From contig JACKCV010000001.1 of assembly GCA_020633825.1 (NCBI GenBank), positions 993,001 through 1,057,000 on the forward strand: 64,000 nt of DNA. The letters run 5' to 3'. Source of the DNA: Fibrobacteria bacterium. GTDB lineage: Bacteria; Fibrobacterota; Fibrobacteria; UBA5070. The position numbers and the translations under genes are program-made. The notes beneath the pieces were generated by a model. The model did not search any database and was not told where the DNA came from. It was given only the letters and a program-made list of their open reading frames with translations. Shown piece after piece: positions 1 through 6,799 of the stretch (positions are counted from its first letter, which is position 1; each line of letters starts with the position of its first letter).

Positions 1-20
1 AAGCTCCTGGAGCTCCCTTC

Positions 21-836
21 GTGACCGCCTTTCCGGATGCGGACCGCGCGGAACCGATTCCCACGGCGTCCGGACCCGCCCTGGTGATCGAGCCGGGACG
101 CGATCGGGAGGGATCCCCCGAGGGTTTCCCGCCGTTGCGATTGGTTCCGGGGGATCTCCTGGCCGTGGTCGGCCCCACCGGGTGCGGCAAGAGTCGACTC
201 CTGGCCGACATCGAATGGCTCTCCGAAGGCGATAGTCCCAGTGGTCGGAAGGTGCGTCTGGAGGGGTTTCCGGCGGGGATCGACGAGGAGGAGACGGGCA
301 CGCATCATCGCGTGGCCCAACTCTCCCAGACCATGCAGTTCACCCTCGACCTGGACGTCGGCTCGTTCCTGGATCTGCACGCCCGCTCGCGCGAGGTTCC
401 CGACGCCGAGACCGTCGCACGCGCGGTGGTCGAGGCCGCGTGCACGTTGTGCGGGGAACCCTTCACCGCCCGGACCCATCTCTCCGGCCTTTCGGGGGGG
501 CAGTCCCGGGCGCTGATGATCGCCGACACCGCCCTGCTGGCGGCCGCCCCCATCGTGCTGGTGGACGAGGTGGAGAACGCCGGAGTCGACCGGCGCCGGG
601 CCATGGACCTCCTGGTCTCCCGCGACAAGATCGTGCTGATGGCCACCCACGATCCCCTGTTGGCTCTGCTGGCCCCGCGACGCCTGGTCCTGGCCAGAGG
701 GGGAATCCGGCGGATCCGCGATCGGACCCCCGGTGAGGAATTCCTCCTGGCGAGCCTGGAGGAGCAGGATCTCGCCCACACCCGGCTGCGCGATCGGCTG
801 CGTGCCGGGCATTCCGCCTGCGAATCCGAAATCTGA
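21..836 (+). CDS. ABC-type ATP-binding protein, transported substrate unknown
   Basis: A 271-residue ABC ATPase starting at GTG. The P-loop GPTGCGKS lies at residues 51-58, followed by an LSGGQSRAL signature, a Walker B segment (APIVLVDEVE) and a switch-His segment (MATHDP). All the parts needed for ATP hydrolysis are visible. No membrane segment is present, so it should be the nucleotide-binding subunit of a transporter, or a soluble relative. The partner permease may lie to the left of the window. It faces, tail to tail, a solute-binding-like gene in an operon with molybdenum-cofactor genes, which raises but does not prove a link to molybdate or nitrogenase metabolism. The start could lie further upstream, because the gene begins 20 nt into the window. 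Confidence 0.8.
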   Translation: MTAFPDADRAEPIPTASGPALVIEPGRDREGSPEGFPPLRLVPGDLLAVVGPTGCGKSRLLADIEWLSEGDSPSGRKVRLEGFPAGIDEEETGTHHRVAQLSQTMQFTLDLDVGSFLDLHARSREVPDAETVARAVVEAACTLCGEPFTARTHLSGLSGGQSRALMIADTALLAAAPIVLVDEVENAGVDRRRAMDLLVSRDKIVLMATHDPLLALLAPRRLVLARGGIRRIRDRTPGEEFLLASLEEQDLAHTRLRDRLRAGHSACESEI

Positions 837-873
837 CGACCACCTCCCGAGGGGGGGGGGGAAGCGATCCCGG

Positions 874-1836
874 CTAGGTTCCCGCACCCTCGAAGAGGGC
901 TTGCAGACGAGTCAGCTGCTCTTCGAGGTCCTGCTCCCGGATGGTGTCCCACCCGATCCACAGGAGGTTCCGTCCTTCGGCGATCGTCCACGGGTGTTCG
1001 GGATGGCAGGAGGGCAGCCCGACGTTCGAGCACAGATCCGCGACCTCCCGTCCGCACAGCCAGCGCGCCAACTCCATGACCTCCTCGGGAGCGCCCTTGC
1101 GGACCAGCATGGTGACGGGGCTGGCGATCGCGCCTTCGCGGGGCCAGACGATGCGCAACCCTTCGCGGCGAGGGATCAGCCGGGCGAAGAACAAGGGGAG
1201 GGTCGCCGCGGGAGGCGTGGTCGGACCCGGCTTGGAGAGGCTCTTCACCATTTGCGCGGGATGGCCGAATCCTCCCACTGCCCGCCGCAGGTTCGGCATG
1301 GAATCCCACCCGAAATGGTCGAGCAGGGTGAGCAGGGTGGTTTCGCAGAAGGTCTTTCCGTTGCCTCGCAAGGCCAACCCGGATTCCCAACTCGGATCCA
1401 GGAGATCGCTCCAGCTCTCGAGGCGTTTGCGTCCTTGGGCGCGATGGTCGTCGACCACCAGGACGGTGAGGTTGGCCGCGAGGATCGACACGTGGCCTTC
1501 CGGATCGCGCAATTCGGGCATGGGGCCGGAATCCCGGGCCCAGCCGCTGGGATCCTGGAAGGCCCCCGAATCCATGAGCCTGGCGCGGGATTCCTTCCCG
1601 TACAGCCATCCGACGCCCGGGGTGAGCAGAAGCCACGGCAGTTCGTGCGGATGGGCCTTGGCGAGATCCCGGTCGGCCTTTTCACCCTTGTTGGCGTGCC
1701 CCTCCAGGAGAATGCGCAGATCGGGCAGCGTACCGTTTTCCCGCTGGTCCAGGAAGGCGCGCTCGAGGGGCACGCGGATCGGGCAGGGGAGGGCGAGCTC
1801 GGCCTGGTAGGTCGGCGGATCGAGCTCCTCAAGCAT
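874..1836 (-). CDS. Solute-binding-protein-like protein without export signal
   Basis: A 320-residue protein that reads like a family 1 extracellular solute-binding protein of the iron/polyamine type: hinge and lobe-like stretches, and a late segment resembling SPVTMLVRKGAPEEVMELARWL. Unlike a normal binding protein it has no N-terminal signal peptide or lipobox (it begins MLEELDPPTYQAEL), so it is probably cytosolic. Its ATG overlaps the end of the Nif11-like gene by 8 nt, which implies translational coupling. It is the last gene of the minus-strand run that starts at moaC. The family assignment is from sequence character only; ligand and role are unknown. Confidence 0.6.
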   Translation of the reverse strand: MLEELDPPTYQAELALPCPIRVPLERAFLDQRENGTLPDLRILLEGHANKGEKADRDLAKAHPHELPWLLLTPGVGWLYGKESRARLMDSGAFQDPSGWARDSGPMPELRDPEGHVSILAANLTVLVVDDHRAQGRKRLESWSDLLDPSWESGLALRGNGKTFCETTLLTLLDHFGWDSMPNLRRAVGGFGHPAQMVKSLSKPGPTTPPAATLPLFFARLIPRREGLRIVWPREGAIASPVTMLVRKGAPEEVMELARWLCGREVADLCSNVGLPSCHPEHPWTIAEGRNLLWIGWDTIREQDLEEQLTRLQALFEGAGT

Positions 1837-2077
1837 TGGCCGACACCATCCGGAACCAGTGGGCTTTGTTCATCAGGGCGTCGGCATCCTCGTGGGTCGC
1901 GCACGCGACGTGGAGATGGTCGACCGCCTCCTCGAACTCTCCGCCGCTGAAGGGATACCCTGCCTCGGCCAGGATCCGGAACAGGTGGTCGTACCCCGTG
2001 GCCATGTAGAGGGCGTCGCGCAGTTCGGGTCTGCCGTCCAGATCCTTCAGGAATTTCATCGCATGGTTGATCGCCAT
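1829..2077 (-). CDS. Nif11-like domain protein
   Basis: An 82-residue acidic/helical protein matching the Nif11-like pattern: an early 'AMKFLKDLDGRPELRDAL' stretch followed by a helix with 'ILAEAGYPFSGGEFEEA'. This ATG was chosen because a strong ribosome site (GGAGGTGAG) lies just upstream; an in-frame start 10 codons earlier has none. Nif11 domains occur as small proteins of unknown function in nitrogen-fixation loci and as leader regions of some RiPP precursors. No GG-type leader cleavage site or core peptide is visible here, so a precursor role is unlikely. It lies 57 nt after the glycosyltransferase-like gene and overlaps the solute-binding-like gene. Confidence 0.65.
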   Translation of the reverse strand: MAINHAMKFLKDLDGRPELRDALYMATGYDHLFRILAEAGYPFSGGEFEEAVDHLHVACATHEDADALMNKAHWFRMVSANA

Positions 2078-2134
2078 CGTCTCACCTCCAGGGTCCAGAA
2101 CCAGCAAGTTCCGGGCCGCCGGGGAGGAAGGGCT

Positions 2135-3085
2135 TCAACGTCGGAGGAACCGGTAGGGTGTCCTTTCCGCTTCCAGGCAGGTCAATCCCCGGAAGGCTTC
2201 GTACTCGATCCGCTCCCCGGCGTTCCAATGTTCGAGAAGGGAGGCGGAGTCGTGTTGTCCGGTGGTGCGGTTGGTCCAGTCCTTCTGGACCGAATTCGCG
2301 GGAATGTTGACCAATCGCTCCCGGGGGAAGCAAAGCCCCGATCGGAGCAGGAAATAGGGGGCGAAGACCTGCATCGCGGCTTCCAGGGTGTTCGGGCTGC
2401 GAAAGGGGATGGATGCCAGGAGAATGCGCATCTCGTGGCGCCCCAGGACGTGGCCGTCCACGGAAAGCGGATAGGACCAATCCCCGGGATCTCCGTCCTG
2501 CCAGGTCCAGCACAGCAATTCCTCCGCCCCCGCGGGCCCGGGGAGAAACGGCGGAAGGGTCTGGTCCTGGTCGGTCACGAAGCAGTGTCGCAGGCCGCGC
2601 CCCTTGGTCAGCGCGAAGATGTGGGTGGAAGGATTCCAGCACACCGCCTCGTCGAGATCGAAGGGATCGAGGAACATTCCGTCGTCGGTGAAGAAGAGGA
2701 TGCGGGGAGCCTCGTCCAGGGCCAGCAGGGAAAGGAGGTCGGAGCGGAAGTCCCGTTCCTCGTGGAACGACACCCGATCCTTCCACCGTTCCTGCAGCTG
2801 CGCGTAGGAGCGTTCGTGTCGGTGGTCGCTGGCGGTCCACAGGATGCGCAGGGGGCAGGGGGAGAGCACGTTGGAAAACCAGCTTCCCAGGAAGGCGTCG
2901 AGCTGCAGGGCCCGATCCCGGGAGAAGACGATGCCCGAGGCCCCTGGAGCCTCCCCACGAGGTGGATCCATCAGCAGACGCGCGATTCCGATCCGCGCTT
3001 GCTCCCGCAACGACCTTGCACGCGTTCCTTCCAGGCGCACGCCGAGGGGTCTGGACAGGCGGTCGAGCGAGGTCAGGAGGCTCAC
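2135..3085 (-). CDS. Putative glycosyltransferase-like protein
   Basis: A 316-residue soluble protein. Near residue 54 it has the motif IVFSRDRALQLDAFLGS, common at the start of GT-A fold glycosyltransferases (a beta strand followed by an 'R.LQL' helix). Further on it has FFTDDGMFLDP, which could be the acidic metal-binding motif. The GTG start overlaps the moaE stop by 4 nt (GTGA), so it is co-translated with the molybdopterin genes, although nothing links the family to that pathway. The family assignment is tentative. A role in nucleotide-sugar or cofactor nucleotidyl chemistry cannot be told apart by reading. Confidence 0.5.
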   Translation of the reverse strand: MSLLTSLDRLSRPLGVRLEGTRARSLREQARIGIARLLMDPPRGEAPGASGIVFSRDRALQLDAFLGSWFSNVLSPCPLRILWTASDHRHERSYAQLQERWKDRVSFHEERDFRSDLLSLLALDEAPRILFFTDDGMFLDPFDLDEAVCWNPSTHIFALTKGRGLRHCFVTDQDQTLPPFLPGPAGAEELLCWTWQDGDPGDWSYPLSVDGHVLGRHEMRILLASIPFRSPNTLEAAMQVFAPYFLLRSGLCFPRERLVNIPANSVQKDWTNRTTGQHDSASLLEHWNAGERIEYEAFRGLTCLEAERTPYRFLRR

Positions 3086-3555
3086 GGAAGAGTCTCCGGT
3101 TGGGTGTGCGAATGCGGGACACCCTGGGCGCATCGTTCGCAACGGACCCAGGCCACCGTGCCATCGGTGAACCATTCCTTCTTCCAGATCGGGACGCGAT
3201 GCTTCACCTGGTCCACGATCCAGGAGCATGCCTCGAAGGCCTCCCGGCGATGGTCGGAGGAGACTGCGGCCCAGATCGCGACCCCTCCGATGGCCAGTTC
3301 CCCGACCCGATGGACGCACAAGGCCTTGCGGATCGGGAACCGTTCCAGGGCCTCGGCGAGGATCCGCGAGCCCTCGCCGACCGCCAGGACGGGATGGGCT
3401 TCGTACGACAGCCGCTCCACCGACCGTCCCTCGTGGTGATCGCGCACCCATCCTTCGAAGCAGGCGAATCCGCCCGCGGAAGGGTCGGACAATTCCTGCC
3501 GCAACTCCGCCACGGGGATTTCCTGGGAACTGATCCGGAAGAGGGAGGGCATCAT
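3082..3555 (-). CDS. moaE: Molybdopterin synthase catalytic subunit MoaE
   Basis: A 157-residue MoaE homologue. With thiocarboxylated MoaD it converts cyclic pyranopterin monophosphate to molybdopterin in the cytosol. The diagnostic stretches are FEGWVRDHHEGR (early substrate loop), ALCVHRVGELAIGGVAIW and VPIWKKEWFTDG, where the KKE lysines are the expected catalytic and substrate-binding residues. The ATG overlaps the stop of the mobA-moaD gene (ATGA), so the large and small subunits are made side by side. The C-terminus ends in a short His/Cys-containing tail past the usual domain end. Confidence 0.93.
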   Translation of the reverse strand: MMPSLFRISSQEIPVAELRQELSDPSAGGFACFEGWVRDHHEGRSVERLSYEAHPVLAVGEGSRILAEALERFPIRKALCVHRVGELAIGGVAIWAAVSSDHRREAFEACSWIVDQVKHRVPIWKKEWFTDGTVAWVRCERCAQGVPHSHTQPETLP

Positions 3556-4376
3556 CCCCCCGACACCGGTGGCAGGAAGGCCACCCGATCCCCGGGCCGT
3601 ATCGGATCGGACCAGGCCGCGAAGGCGTCGTTGCGCACCGGGCGGAAGGCGGTCCTCTCGAAGGGAAGGCGCAGACGCCGGCGCGTCTCCTCCCAGAGGC
3701 AGGCCAGGTCGGGGGCGACGGTGGTCACGTCCTCCCGGGCGAGGCCGACATGGTCGCGGACCATGGCGAAGTGTTCGAGGACGATGTCCATGGGGGCTCC
3801 CAGAAGGGATGACAAGGCGAGGCGTTCCTCGGGGGAGTCCGCATCGCGCAGAATCGCGCCGGGTGAGGGGAGGACCCGGCTCGGAGTGTTGATCAGGACC
3901 TTGCGCGGGCATCCCTTCCCCTGGGTGGCCCAAGGTCGGGCGGCCTCGGGGAAGGTCGGTTCGTACAAGGCGCAGGTGGGATCCGGCCATTCTCCATCGC
4001 TGTCGAGGAAACACGTCGCGTGGACTCCCTCCCCGCGCCCCTCGACCAACCGATGCAACAAGGCTTCGTCGACCAAGGGCTGGTCCACCGCGACCACCAG
4101 CCAAGCGGCGTCGGGGTGCTTTTCGAAGGCCGACAGGATTCCTCGCAGGGGGCCGGAGGCGACCTCGAGATCGCGAATCACCTCGGATTCCTCCCATCCC
4201 TCCGGGACATCCTGGCCAGGAGCCCGGGACAGGAAGACGCGCGAACACACCCGGGAGAGGATCCGCCCCAGGCGCAGGGTCGCGCCTTCGCCGCGCCACT
4301 CCAGATGGGCCTTGTCCGTTCCCATGCGGCGCGAAGCTCCCCCGGCGAGGATCAGCCCGTGGATCCCGGCGCTCAT
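3552..4376 (-). CDS. MobA-MoaD fusion: molybdenum cofactor guanylyltransferase joined to molybdopterin synthase sulfur carrier
   Basis: A 274-residue two-domain protein. Residues 1 to about 195 form a MobA-type nucleotidyltransferase with the signature LAGGASRRMGTDK near residues 10-22 and the metal/product motif VVAVDQPL. Residues about 196-274 form a complete ubiquitin-like MoaD domain ending exactly in PPVSGG, the C-terminal Gly-Gly that is adenylated and thiocarboxylated. The reading frame is continuous and the junction holds no obvious internal start, so this looks like a real fusion. ATGA overlaps link it to moaC upstream and moaE downstream. MoaD must dock into MoaE and the activating MoeB, so the fused MobA has to leave the C-terminus free; it does, because MoaD is the last domain. 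Confidence 0.88.
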   Translation of the reverse strand: MSAGIHGLILAGGASRRMGTDKAHLEWRGEGATLRLGRILSRVCSRVFLSRAPGQDVPEGWEESEVIRDLEVASGPLRGILSAFEKHPDAAWLVVAVDQPLVDEALLHRLVEGRGEGVHATCFLDSDGEWPDPTCALYEPTFPEAARPWATQGKGCPRKVLINTPSRVLPSPGAILRDADSPEERLALSSLLGAPMDIVLEHFAMVRDHVGLAREDVTTVAPDLACLWEETRRRLRLPFERTAFRPVRNDAFAAWSDPIRPGDRVAFLPPVSGG

Positions 4377-4849
4377 GCCTGGATCCCGAAATTCCGGCGT
4401 CCCCCGGATTTGGACAGCAGTCGAACCGACTCGATGGCCAGCCCGAGGTCGACCGCCTTGCACATGTCGTAGACCGTGAGAGCCGCCAAGGTGGCTCCCG
4501 TGAGCGCCTCCATCTCCACGCCGGTCCGCGCGGTGCACGCGACGGTGCATTCGATCACCGCGGCCCCCCCCTCTAGGCGGCAGGAGAAGCGGATCTTCTC
4601 CACGGGAAGGGGGTGGCAGAACGGGATCAGGTCGGAGGTGCGCTTGGCCGCCTGGGTTCCGGCGATCACCGCCGTGGAGAACACCGGGCCCTTGGGCGCG
4701 AAGATCTCCCCATCCCGCGCCAATGCCAGGATGGATTCGGTCAGCCGCACATCCGCCCTGGCGGTCGCCTCGCGGCGGGTGGGCGTGCGACCGCCCACAT
4801 CCACCATGGTCGGGAGTCCGTTTTCGTCGATGTGGGTCGGTTGGGTCAT
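4373..4849 (-). CDS. moaC: Cyclic pyranopterin monophosphate synthase MoaC
   Basis: A 158-residue MoaC. It completes the first stage of molybdenum-cofactor synthesis together with the radical-SAM enzyme MoaA, which is not in this window. Hallmarks are MVDVGGRTPTRREA at the N-terminus, KRTSDLIPFCHPLP in the middle, EALTGATLAALTVYDMCKAVD, and a closing LLSKSGGRR. It is the first gene of the moaC/mobA-moaD/moaE run, with a TATCTT -10-like box about 38 nt upstream (4888-4893, minus strand). The ribosome site is weak. The start at MTQPTHIDENGLPTMVDV was chosen because the family begins shortly before the MVDV motif. Confidence 0.95.
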   Translation of the reverse strand: MTQPTHIDENGLPTMVDVGGRTPTRREATARADVRLTESILALARDGEIFAPKGPVFSTAVIAGTQAAKRTSDLIPFCHPLPVEKIRFSCRLEGGAAVIECTVACTARTGVEMEALTGATLAALTVYDMCKAVDLGLAIESVRLLSKSGGRRNFGIQA

Positions 4850-5042
4850 GGGGGTCGGTTCCTTGGTGCTTCGGCGACGCCCCTCCAAGATACCTGTCGC
4901 GCGAGGGTTCACCTGGGAGCGGATCCCTTCCCGGGATGTCGGCCGGGGAGTCCGTACCGGGAGCGGCGGCTTGGCCGGGGCCCCCGAGACGAACCGAGGA
5001 GGAGGAAACTCTTGGATCGATTCAAGTTTTCATGATTCGGTG

Positions 5043-5071
5043 TTGGAAGCACCCAAGGAGCTTTGTACACT
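5043..5071 (+). promoter_or_regulatory. Promoter of the Rrf2-family gene, nearly leaderless
   Basis: TTGGAA at 5043-5048 and TACACT at 5066-5071 are separated by exactly 17 bp. The expected transcription start is about 5078, only some 3 nt before the ATG at 5081. This arrangement recurs in the window. Confidence 0.6.
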
Positions 5072-5080
5072 GTCCCGATC

Positions 5081-5587
5081 ATGGCTTTCTCCTATGGTAA
5101 AACCTCCTCCAACGCCATCGCCGTGGCGAGCCTGCTCTCCGAGCGTTGGGCCCGCGGGCAAAGGACCAGTTCCCTGGATGCGGCCAAGGCGCGCGGCATT
5201 TCCCGCCCCCTCGCCGCCAAGCTGATGGTGCAGATGTCCCAAGCGGGCATCATCACGGGGACGCCGGGTCCCCATGGGGGCTATTCCCTGGCCCGTCCGC
5301 CCTCGGAGATCGCGTTGGCGGAAATTGTCTCCCTGTTCCAGAAGGCCGACACCGAGAACCGGTGCCCCTACGGCCCCGGATGGTGCGGCAACAACGAACC
5401 GTGCCCCCTCCACGACAAGCTCGTCGAGATCGACCAGGCCTTCCAAGGCCTGATGGAGCGAACTTCCCTGGAGGTCTTCGCCAAGCAGGAGGCGGCCAAG
5501 GCGAAGGCCGCGGCCGGATCCACCCCGGCGAAGTCCGTCGGCTCCGCCTCGCGGAAGCCCGCCTCCCGGAAGGCCGTCAAGGCCTGA
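5081..5587 (+). CDS. Rrf2-family transcriptional regulator with candidate Fe-S cysteines
   Basis: A 168-residue Rrf2/IscR-type regulator with an N-terminal winged helix. The recognition region ends with the wing motif GTPGPHGGYSLARPP, and a three-cysteine cluster follows (C-x6-C-x5-C in RCPYGPGWCGNNEPC), as in members that bind an iron-sulfur cluster. The last 40 residues are a Lys/Ala/Ser-rich basic tail. The start at MAFSYGKTSSN fits the promoter. An in-frame TTG six codons earlier sits next to an AAGGAG but with only 2 nt of spacing. It is divergent from the molybdopterin operon (231 bp between), so it may regulate that operon in response to Fe-S status, but this is inference. Confidence 0.88.
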   Translation: MAFSYGKTSSNAIAVASLLSERWARGQRTSSLDAAKARGISRPLAAKLMVQMSQAGIITGTPGPHGGYSLARPPSEIALAEIVSLFQKADTENRCPYGPGWCGNNEPCPLHDKLVEIDQAFQGLMERTSLEVFAKQEAAKAKAAAGSTPAKSVGSASRKPASRKAVKA

Positions 5588-5590
5588 GTC

Positions 5591-6799
5591 CTACGTCGCC
5601 TTGGGGGTCCGGTGCTGCAGCAGGGTGAGCAGCGCCAGGCCCGGCAGGCAGGCCAGCAAGGTGAGCAGGAAGAACGTCGGCCAGCCGACGGCCTTGGCCA
5701 CGTATCCGGCAGGGGATGTCAGGAGGTCGCGGCCCACCGCCATCAGGCTGGACAAGAGCGCGAACTGGGTCGCGGAGAAGCGGGGGTCGCATTCTCCCAT
5801 CAGCCAGGCCACCAGGGCCGCCGTGCCCATTCCGATGAAGAAGTTCTCGGCCACCACCGCGGCGGTCATCCAGGTCAGGTTGTCCCCGTGCAGGGCCAGT
5901 CCCCAGAAGAGGAGTCCGCAGATCCCCTGGAGGATTCCGAAGGTCCAAAGCGCCCGGAAGACGGGTAGTTTCGTCATCACCGCCCCGCCCGCCGCCGTCC
6001 CGGCGATGGTGGCGACGAGGCCTGCACCGCCCAGGACCGTTCCGACCTGGGATTGGCTGAACCCCAACTCGAGCAGGAAGGGGGTCGACATGGTCTGCAC
6101 CAGATAGACACCCCATTTGAAGAGGACCACGAAAGCCAGGGAAGCCGAAGCCAGCAGCATCCCGCGCGAACGGAAGAACTCGACGAACGGCCGGACGACG
6201 GCCTCCTCCAAGGTATGCGGAGCCGCAGGGGGTGTTTCGGGTTCGGGAGCCAGGAGGGTCGCCAGGATCAGCAACGCCTGGATCAGCGCCAGGAACAGGT
6301 AGATGAGCTTCCAGGAAAGGTGGTCGGCCAGGATCAGGGCGAGGGATCCGGTGAGGAGCAGGGCCACCCGGTACCCCAGCACCCCCAGGGCCGCTCCCGG
6401 ACCGCGTTCGGCCGGGGGGAGCACGTCGGTCCTCCAGGCGTCGAACACGATGTCCTGCGACGCCGAGAGGAACGCGACCAGCACGGCGCACGAGGCGATG
6501 GCGGTGAGGGCGTGGGCGGGGTCGCTCAACGCCATCAGGGCCACGGCGAGGGCGAGCAGGGCCTGTGTGAGGGCGATCCATCCCCTTCTCCTTCCCAGGA
6601 AGGGCAGGGTGAACCGATCCATCAGCGGGGCCCACAGGAACTTGAAGGAATAGGGGAGCGATACCAGGGACAGCAATCCGATGGTGCCCAGGTCGACCTT
6701 CGCGGAGGTCAACCAGGCCTGGAGGGTCTTGGTGGTGAGGAAGAGGGGCAGTCCGGAGGAGATCCCCAGCAGGAACACGAAGGAGAGACGAAAGGGCAT
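5591..6799 (-). CDS. AmpG-like major facilitator permease
   Basis: A 402-residue, very hydrophobic MFS protein resembling AmpG, the inner-membrane permease that brings anhydro-muropeptides into the cytosol for peptidoglycan recycling. Supporting features are the start PFRLSFVFLLGISSGLPL, the loop FLWAPLMDRFTLPFLGRRRGW, ASQDIVFDAWRTDVL (the charged AmpG-type motif in an early helix) and about 12 predicted membrane segments. Its ATG overlaps the stop of the upstream metalloprotease gene (TGATG), so the two are translated together. Another ATG lies three codons upstream. Substrate specificity is inferred from family resemblance only. Confidence 0.8.
   Translation of the reverse strand: MPFRLSFVFLLGISSGLPLFLTTKTLQAWLTSAKVDLGTIGLLSLVSLPYSFKFLWAPLMDRFTLPFLGRRRGWIALTQALLALAVALMALSDPAHALTAIASCAVLVAFLSASQDIVFDAWRTDVLPPAERGPGAALGVLGYRVALLLTGSLALILADHLSWKLIYLFLALIQALLILATLLAPEPETPPAAPHTLEEAVVRPFVEFFRSRGMLLASASLAFVVLFKWGVYLVQTMSTPFLLELGFSQSQVGTVLGGAGLVATIAGTAAGGAVMTKLPVFRALWTFGILQGICGLLFWGLALHGDNLTWMTAAVVAENFFIGMGTAALVAWLMGECDPRFSATQFALLSSLMAVGRDLLTSPAGYVAKAVGWPTFFLLTLLACLPGLALLTLLQHRTPKAT

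Noticed and set aside
1829..2077. Nif11-like protein as a RiPP precursor
   Set aside because: There is no Gly-Gly type leader cleavage site, no Cys/Ser/Thr-rich core and no modification enzyme nearby.
5063..5080. TTG start for the Rrf2 regulator with AAGGAG upstream
   Set aside because: The spacing is only 2 nt, and the TTG overlaps the -10 region of a good promoter. The ATG at 5081 gives the normal family start.
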